From: Lachnospiraceae bacterium UBA4711 | GTDB lineage: Bacteria > Bacillota > Clostridia > Lachnospirales > Lachnospiraceae | NCBI GenBank assembly: GCA_002404515.1 | Contig: DHJV01000075.1 | Span: 1,270 to 9,682, forward strand | Direction of reading: 5' to 3' | Length of the DNA: 8,413 nt | Shown: in pieces, positions 6,013 to 8,413 of the stretch | Layout of the letters: every line of letters starts with the position of its first letter | How positions within the stretch are numbered: position 1 is the stretch's first letter | Position numbers and translations under genes: made by a program | The notes under the pieces: model-generated | What the model was told of the DNA's origin: nothing | What the model saw: the letters and a program-made list of their open reading frames with translations, nothing else | Database searches by the model: none

Positions 6013-6129
6013 CACTTACATCAGCCTGCAGAACGTCTCCCCAGACTGCTCTACTTACATCAGCTTCCAGAACATTCCCTCAAACCGCTCTACTTACATC
6101 AGCTTCCGGAACATTTCCTCAAACTGTTC
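6013..6129 (-). repeat. Three tandem 39-bp copies of the alcohol dehydrogenase 3' end
   Basis: Units are 6091-6129 (the real gene end plus one triplet), 6052-6090 and 6013-6051. Read on the minus strand in the gene frame they encode EQFEEMFRKLM-stop-V, ERFEGMFWKLM-stop-V and EQSGETFCRLM-stop-V. By hand count units 1 and 2 match at 35 of 39 positions, and unit 3 matches each of the others at 30 of 39. The period is exactly 13 codons, each copy keeps CTGATGTAAGT at its end, and nearly all differences are transitions. Confidence 0.92.
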
Positions 6130-7239
6130 CAAACTTGCCGGTCTTGGGTTACCCGGTGCACATGCATCCGCTGCAGCAGATTCACACAGGAACGGAAGAT
6201 CTTCTTCCTTCAGCTTCTCCAGCTTTGTTGGGATTCCAACATCAATAGACAACTGCTGAACCGCATCGATTGCAGCCTGTCTGTAGGTTGCCTGATCCAT
6301 GCCAGTCGTATCAATTCCAAATGCTTCTGCTATGGATTTATACTTTTCTCCCGTATATTCTTTGTTAAACTCCATTACGATTGGAAGCATCATTGCACAA
6401 GCTACACCATGAGGTGTATCGTATACCGCACCAAGGGTATGCGCCATTGAATGTGCGATTCCAAGTCCTACATTCGAATATGCCATCGCTGTTACATACT
6501 GTGCAAGTGCCATGCCCTCTCGTCCGTCTGGATCATTCTCTACCGCTTTTCTCAAGTTCGCCGCAATCAGCTTAATTGCCTCCAGATCCAGACAATCCGA
6601 CAATTCCCATGCGCCTGCGGTTGTATAACCCTCGATTGCATGTGTCAGCGCATCCATTCCGGTTGATGCAGTCAGTCCTTTCGGCATGGATGCCATCATA
6701 TCCGGATCAACAACTGCCACATCCGGGATATCATTCGGATCAACACATACAAATTTACGCTTCTTCTCTACATCCGTGATTACATAATTGATCGTTGACT
6801 CTGCACCTGTACCACCAGTTGTAGGTACTGCAATCGTAAATACCGTCCGCTTTTTCGTCGGTGCAACGCCCTCCAGAGAACGAACATCTGCGAATTCAGG
6901 ATTGTTGATAATAATACCAATTGCTTTTCCTGTATCCATAGAGGAACCACCGCCAATGGTAATCATAAAATCAGCTTCCGAAGCCTTGTACGCATCGACA
7001 CCATGCAGCACATTCTCAATGGTCGGATTCGGCTTGATATCGGAATATAACTCATATTCTATACCATTTTCCTTCAGCAGATCGGTCACCTTCGCCGTCA
7101 CGCCAAACTTCACCAGATCCGGATCAGACGCTACAAATGCTTTCTTAAATCCCTTTGATTTCACAATACCCGGAATCTCATTAATTGCGCCATGTCCATG
7201 ATAAGAAATTCCATTCAATACAAAACGATTCACTGCCAT
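6094..7239 (-). CDS. fucO: Iron-containing alcohol dehydrogenase, lactaldehyde reductase (FucO)-like
   Basis: A 381-residue cytoplasmic NAD-linked alcohol dehydrogenase of group III. It resembles E. coli FucO throughout, sharing NPTI (71-74), NNPEFADVRSLEG (112-124), NYVITD (151-156) and RKFVCVDP (161-168). GGGSSMDT (96-103) is the nucleotide loop and D39 fits NAD preference. Metal ligands D196, H200, H263 and H277 are all present in GMDALTHAIEGY and AHSMAHTLGAVYDTPHG. FucO interconverts lactaldehyde and 1,2-propanediol; related enzymes act on other small alcohols, so substrate assignment is tentative, especially as no fucose, rhamnose or propanediol genes are nearby. AGGAGA lies 7 nt before the ATG. 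It has its own promoters with a Rex-like operator, suggesting NADH/NAD control. The 3' end is tandemly duplicated beyond the stop. Confidence 0.93.
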   Translation of the reverse strand: MAVNRFVLNGISYHGHGAINEIPGIVKSKGFKKAFVASDPDLVKFGVTAKVTDLLKENGIEYELYSDIKPNPTIENVLHGVDAYKASEADFMITIGGGSSMDTGKAIGIIINNPEFADVRSLEGVAPTKKRTVFTIAVPTTGGTGAESTINYVITDVEKKRKFVCVDPNDIPDVAVVDPDMMASMPKGLTASTGMDALTHAIEGYTTAGAWELSDCLDLEAIKLIAANLRKAVENDPDGREGMALAQYVTAMAYSNVGLGIAHSMAHTLGAVYDTPHGVACAMMLPIVMEFNKEYTGEKYKSIAEAFGIDTTGMDQATYRQAAIDAVQQLSIDVGIPTKLEKLKEEDLPFLCESAAADACAPGNPRPASLEQFEEMFRKLM

Positions 7240-7304
7240 AATTCATTCTCCTTTCGATCACACAATTCCTGCCTGTATACAAAATCCATATAAAAATTAT
7301 GTGA

Positions 7305-7321
7305 AATTTGTATAACAAATT
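7305..7321. promoter_or_regulatory. Perfect palindrome in the alcohol dehydrogenase leader
   Basis: AATTTGT-ATA-ACAAATT has perfect 7-bp arms and a 3-bp centre. It sits downstream of both candidate -10 boxes, where a bound protein would block elongation. Its core TTGTATAACAA is, on the opposite strand, the same 11-mer as TTGTTATACAA at 809-819 before the LysR gene. Confidence 0.45.
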
Positions 7322-7338
7322 GCTTATTTACAAGAATT

Positions 7339-7367
7339 ATTGTAACACATTCAACAAATTATAGCAA
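7339..7367 (-). promoter_or_regulatory. Two overlapping candidate promoters of the alcohol dehydrogenase gene
   Basis: The proximal one is TTGCTA (7362-7367), 17 bp, then TGTTACAAT (extended -10; hexamer 7339-7344). The distal one is a perfect extended -10, TGCTATAAT (7358-7366), without a good -35. The proximal -35 overlaps the distal -10. Confidence 0.55.
7340..7357. promoter_or_regulatory. Rex-like operator between the two -10 boxes
   Basis: TTGTAACACATTCAACAA matches the clostridial Rex consensus TTGTTAANNNNTTAACAA at 11 of 14 defined positions, keeping both TTGT/ACAA ends. Rex is the NADH-sensing repressor that commonly controls alcohol dehydrogenase genes in Firmicutes. The site overlaps the proximal -10 and abuts the distal one. 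The rex gene itself is not in this window. Confidence 0.5.
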
Positions 7368-7426
7368 ACCTAAGAATGTTCCAAATCCCACAGGAAACCC
7401 TACACAATCCTATATATATTCGAGTA

Positions 7427-7963
7427 TTAACAAGCAGATATTATCTGCTTAATCTCTTCTAGCGAATCCGCAAAATAAATGCCCTGCTGCCGCTCCGGTG
7501 TCGAGAGTCCCATCTCGATCATATGCGCAAGCAGTGATTTCAGACTTTCATAATATCCATTCAGATTATACAGGATGCACGGCGCGTCCAACTGCTTCAA
7601 CGACACCTTCGACATCACTTCCGCAATCTCCTCAAGCGTTCCTGTTCCTCCCGGAAATGCAATAAATGCATCCCCCAGTTCGATCATCTTCGTTTTCCGC
7701 TCTGTCATATCCTTTGTGACGATAAGTTCTGTCAAGCCGTCATATTGCAGCTGCGCATCCATGAAAAATTCCGGTTCCACACCTGTCACTGCACCACCAG
7801 CCTGCAGGACACTCTCTGCAATTTCTCCCATCAGTCCGGATTTTGAGCCGCCATATACCAGTGCATTTCCGCTCGCACCGATCCACGTTCCAAGCTCCCG
7901 CACTGCCTGCTTCAGACTCGGATCCTTTCCTTCGAAGGCTCCTAAATATACTGTGATGTTCAT
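7427..7963 (-). CDS. LOG-family (TIGR00730) Rossmann-fold protein, putative nucleotide 5'-monophosphate phosphoribohydrolase
   Basis: A 178-residue protein of the LOG/YgdH-like family, whose characterised members release the base from nucleoside 5'-monophosphates (cytokinin activation in plants and some bacteria). The bacterial substrate here is unknown. The conserved signature is complete: MTERKTKM (86-93) with the R-K pair, and PGGTGTLEE (104-112) with the catalytic-region glutamate. VYGGSKSGLMG (36-46) forms the nucleotide-binding loop. Length is near the usual 180-190 residues. The ATG at 7963 has GAGG upstream. A TATAAT promoter lies about 50 bp upstream, and a possible small ORF overlaps the start by 4 nt. 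The last codons form a perfect palindrome at 7432-7450. No good terminator separates it from the alcohol dehydrogenase gene. Confidence 0.92.
   Translation of the reverse strand: MNITVYLGAFEGKDPSLKQAVRELGTWIGASGNALVYGGSKSGLMGEIAESVLQAGGAVTGVEPEFFMDAQLQYDGLTELIVTKDMTERKTKMIELGDAFIAFPGGTGTLEEIAEVMSKVSLKQLDAPCILYNLNGYYESLKSLLAHMIEMGLSTPERQQGIYFADSLEEIKQIISAC
7432..7450. repeat. Perfect inverted repeat at the end of the LOG gene
   Basis: AAGCAGATA-T-TATCTGCTT: 9-bp arms with a 1-bp centre, formed by codons for KQIISA just before the stop. No U-run follows on either strand, so it is at best a weak terminator or a 3' stabilising hairpin. Confidence 0.5.
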
Positions 7964-8184
7964 ATTTTTCCTCGCTTCTGTGTTAGATTCTGAATCATAT
8001 ATTGATATAAATTATAACATCCGGATTTTTCATTTACAATTCCATTCCAAGATTTCTGGTTCTGACAATTCCTGAATTTCTGTTCCCGGCAATATTCTGA
8101 TTTTCCCTTGTCAATTACCATATTTCCGCCTTGGGCTTTTTCACCCACATTTTCGTCCGAAAACCCACCACCTGGGCGTGGCAT
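7960..8184 (-). CDS. Possible 74-residue small protein upstream of the LOG gene
   Basis: Not recognised. This ORF has AGGAGG 10 nt before its ATG (GGAGGAG at 8 nt), the best ribosome binding site in the window, and its TGA overlaps the LOG start as ATGA, a coupling arrangement. Against it, the translation (MPRPGGGFSDENVGEKAQGG onward) is rich in G, N, Q and K, has no membrane helix or recognisable motif, and encloses a good promoter for the LOG gene (8011-8039). Its ribosome binding site adjoins a GGGCGTAA element that can pair with a segment of the upstream terminator. It could be a small accessory protein, a leader peptide or chance. Confidence 0.3.
   Translation of the reverse strand: MPRPGGGFSDENVGEKAQGGNMVIDKGKSEYCREQKFRNCQNQKSWNGIVNEKSGCYNLYQYMIQNLTQKRGKI
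8011..8039 (-). promoter_or_regulatory. Promoter of the LOG-family gene
   Basis: A perfect TATAAT (8011-8016), extended by TGT (8017-8019), lies 17 bp from TTGTAA (8034-8039; 4 of 6). The predicted leader is about 40 nt and includes the GAGG ribosome binding site before 7963. Confidence 0.65.
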
Positions 8185-8321
8185 CCAGATTTCTCCTCCT
8201 TACGCCCATATCTTGCTCATAAATTCATTTTCGACATGCAAAAATGGGCGCAATCCTCTTTATTCAGCAGATTACGCCCATCCTGTGGGTTTTTACGATT
8301 CAATTTCCAGATTCACGCCCA
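8173..8321. repeat. Cluster of alternating GGGCG elements with mutually exclusive pairings
   Basis: In the minus-strand RNA order: TGGGCGTG (8314-8321), ATGGGCGTAATC (8270-8281), GATTGCGCCCAT (8244-8255), ATGGGCGTAA (8200-8209), CACGCCCA (8173-8180). The third segment can pair with the second (terminator) or the fourth (about 10 bp, next to the small-ORF ribosome binding site). The first and fifth are perfectly complementary over 8 bp. Confidence 0.6.
8240..8281 (-). terminator. Rho-independent terminator downstream of the truncated right-edge gene
   Basis: Arms 8244-8255 and 8270-8281 form a 12-bp stem (ATGGGCGTAATC with GATTGCGCCCAT in the minus-strand RNA, one U-G wobble) around a 14-nt loop, followed by a short U-run at 8240-8244. 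Its downstream arm can alternatively pair with a GGGCGTAA copy at 8200-8209. Confidence 0.75.
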
Positions 8322-8329
8322 AATCGATA

Positions 8330-8413
8330 ATTTCTTCCAAATGTATCAACTATTCACAGAAACTGTCAATATTTCTTCCAAATGCATCAGCCATTCCCAG
8401 AAACTATCAATAT
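8330..8413 (-). repeat. 41-bp tandem repeat at the 3' end of the right-edge gene
   Basis: Copies at 8330-8370 and 8371-8411 align without gaps, differing at about 5 positions (all transitions except one); two further bases at the edge (8412-8413) leave open whether more copies follow. Each copy begins ATTTCTTCCAAATG on the plus strand. A 41-bp period is not a multiple of three, so duplication shifts the reading frame. Confidence 0.85.
8346..8413 (-). CDS. C-terminal fragment of an unrecognised gene, end altered by repeat
   Basis: Only 21 sense codons are visible: IDSFWEWLMHLEE, then ILTVSVNS and a stop at 8346-8348. Just beyond, the second repeat copy carries the same protein motif in another frame (IDSFCE-stop-LIHLEE) and continues as IIDLGVNLEIES to a stop at 8293-8295. 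The simplest reading is that the gene formerly ended LIHLEEIIDLGVNLEIES and that a 41-bp tandem duplication moved translation out of frame. The terminator at 8240-8281 fits the older end. The family cannot be named from so short a piece. Confidence 0.55.
   Translation of the reverse strand, partial: IDSFWEWLMHLEEILTVSVNS

Noticed and set aside
6013..6129. Short regular repeats as a possible CRISPR array
   Set aside because: Units are directly adjacent with no spacers, and the repeats are explained by duplication of coding sequence.
5873..6259. Plus-strand ORF with repeated STYISFxNI segments
   Set aside because: It is the antisense reading of the 39-bp tandem repeats and the dehydrogenase 3' end; the protein repeats come from the DNA repeat, and there is no ribosome binding site.
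7432..7450. Inverted repeat at the LOG stop as a rho-independent terminator
   Set aside because: The loop would be very tight and no U-run follows, so it was kept only as an inverted repeat.
8330..8413. 41-bp repeats as a possible CRISPR or integron-like array
   Set aside because: There are only two gapless adjacent copies, no spacers, and they encode the same C-terminal peptide in different frames.

Overview
All recognisable genes in this window lie on the minus strand, so they read from high to low coordinates. Base composition, strong GGAGG-type ribosome binding sites, sigma-A-like promoters, U-tract terminators and the gene types (LytTR regulator with a small membrane partner, TIGR00730/LOG protein, FucO-type iron alcohol dehydrogenase) suggest a Gram-positive anaerobe of the Clostridia. 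Lachnospiraceae is the likeliest family; this is an inference from gene style, not a database match.

Layout from the right edge leftwards. (1) 8293-8413: the 3' end of an unrecognised gene whose last codons sit in a 41-bp tandem repeat that shifts the frame and truncates the tail. (2) 7964-8281: a terminator hairpin, a set of alternating complementary GGGCG elements, and a possible 74-codon small ORF with a strong ribosome binding site. (3) 7427-7963: a LOG-family nucleotide-processing protein. (4) 6013-7367: an iron-dependent, FucO-like alcohol dehydrogenase with two candidate extended -10 promoters bracketing a Rex-like operator. Its last 11 codons, stop codon and one further triplet are present as three tandem 39-bp copies, followed by a strong terminator at 5890-5939. 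(5) 3440-5774: a GNAT acetyltransferase, a TetR-family regulator and an LCMT-type methyltransferase. Palindromes shared between the GNAT and TetR promoters, and between the TetR and methyltransferase promoters, suggest a small self-regulated module. (6) 867-3388: a four-gene operon, LytTR regulator, small four-helix membrane protein, metallo-beta-lactamase-fold hydrolase and DUF998 membrane protein, behind a promoter whose -35 box lies in an 18-bp palindrome. (7) 1-870: a LysR-family regulator, cut by the left edge, with its own promoter.

The least ordinary parts are the two independent roughly 40-bp tandem duplications at the 3' ends of genes, the operator-embedded start codon of the TetR gene, the LytTR/membrane-protein/hydrolase/DUF998 operon, and the possible switch-like RNA upstream of the LOG gene. 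There is no CRISPR array, tRNA, rRNA, insertion sequence or phage gene in the window.
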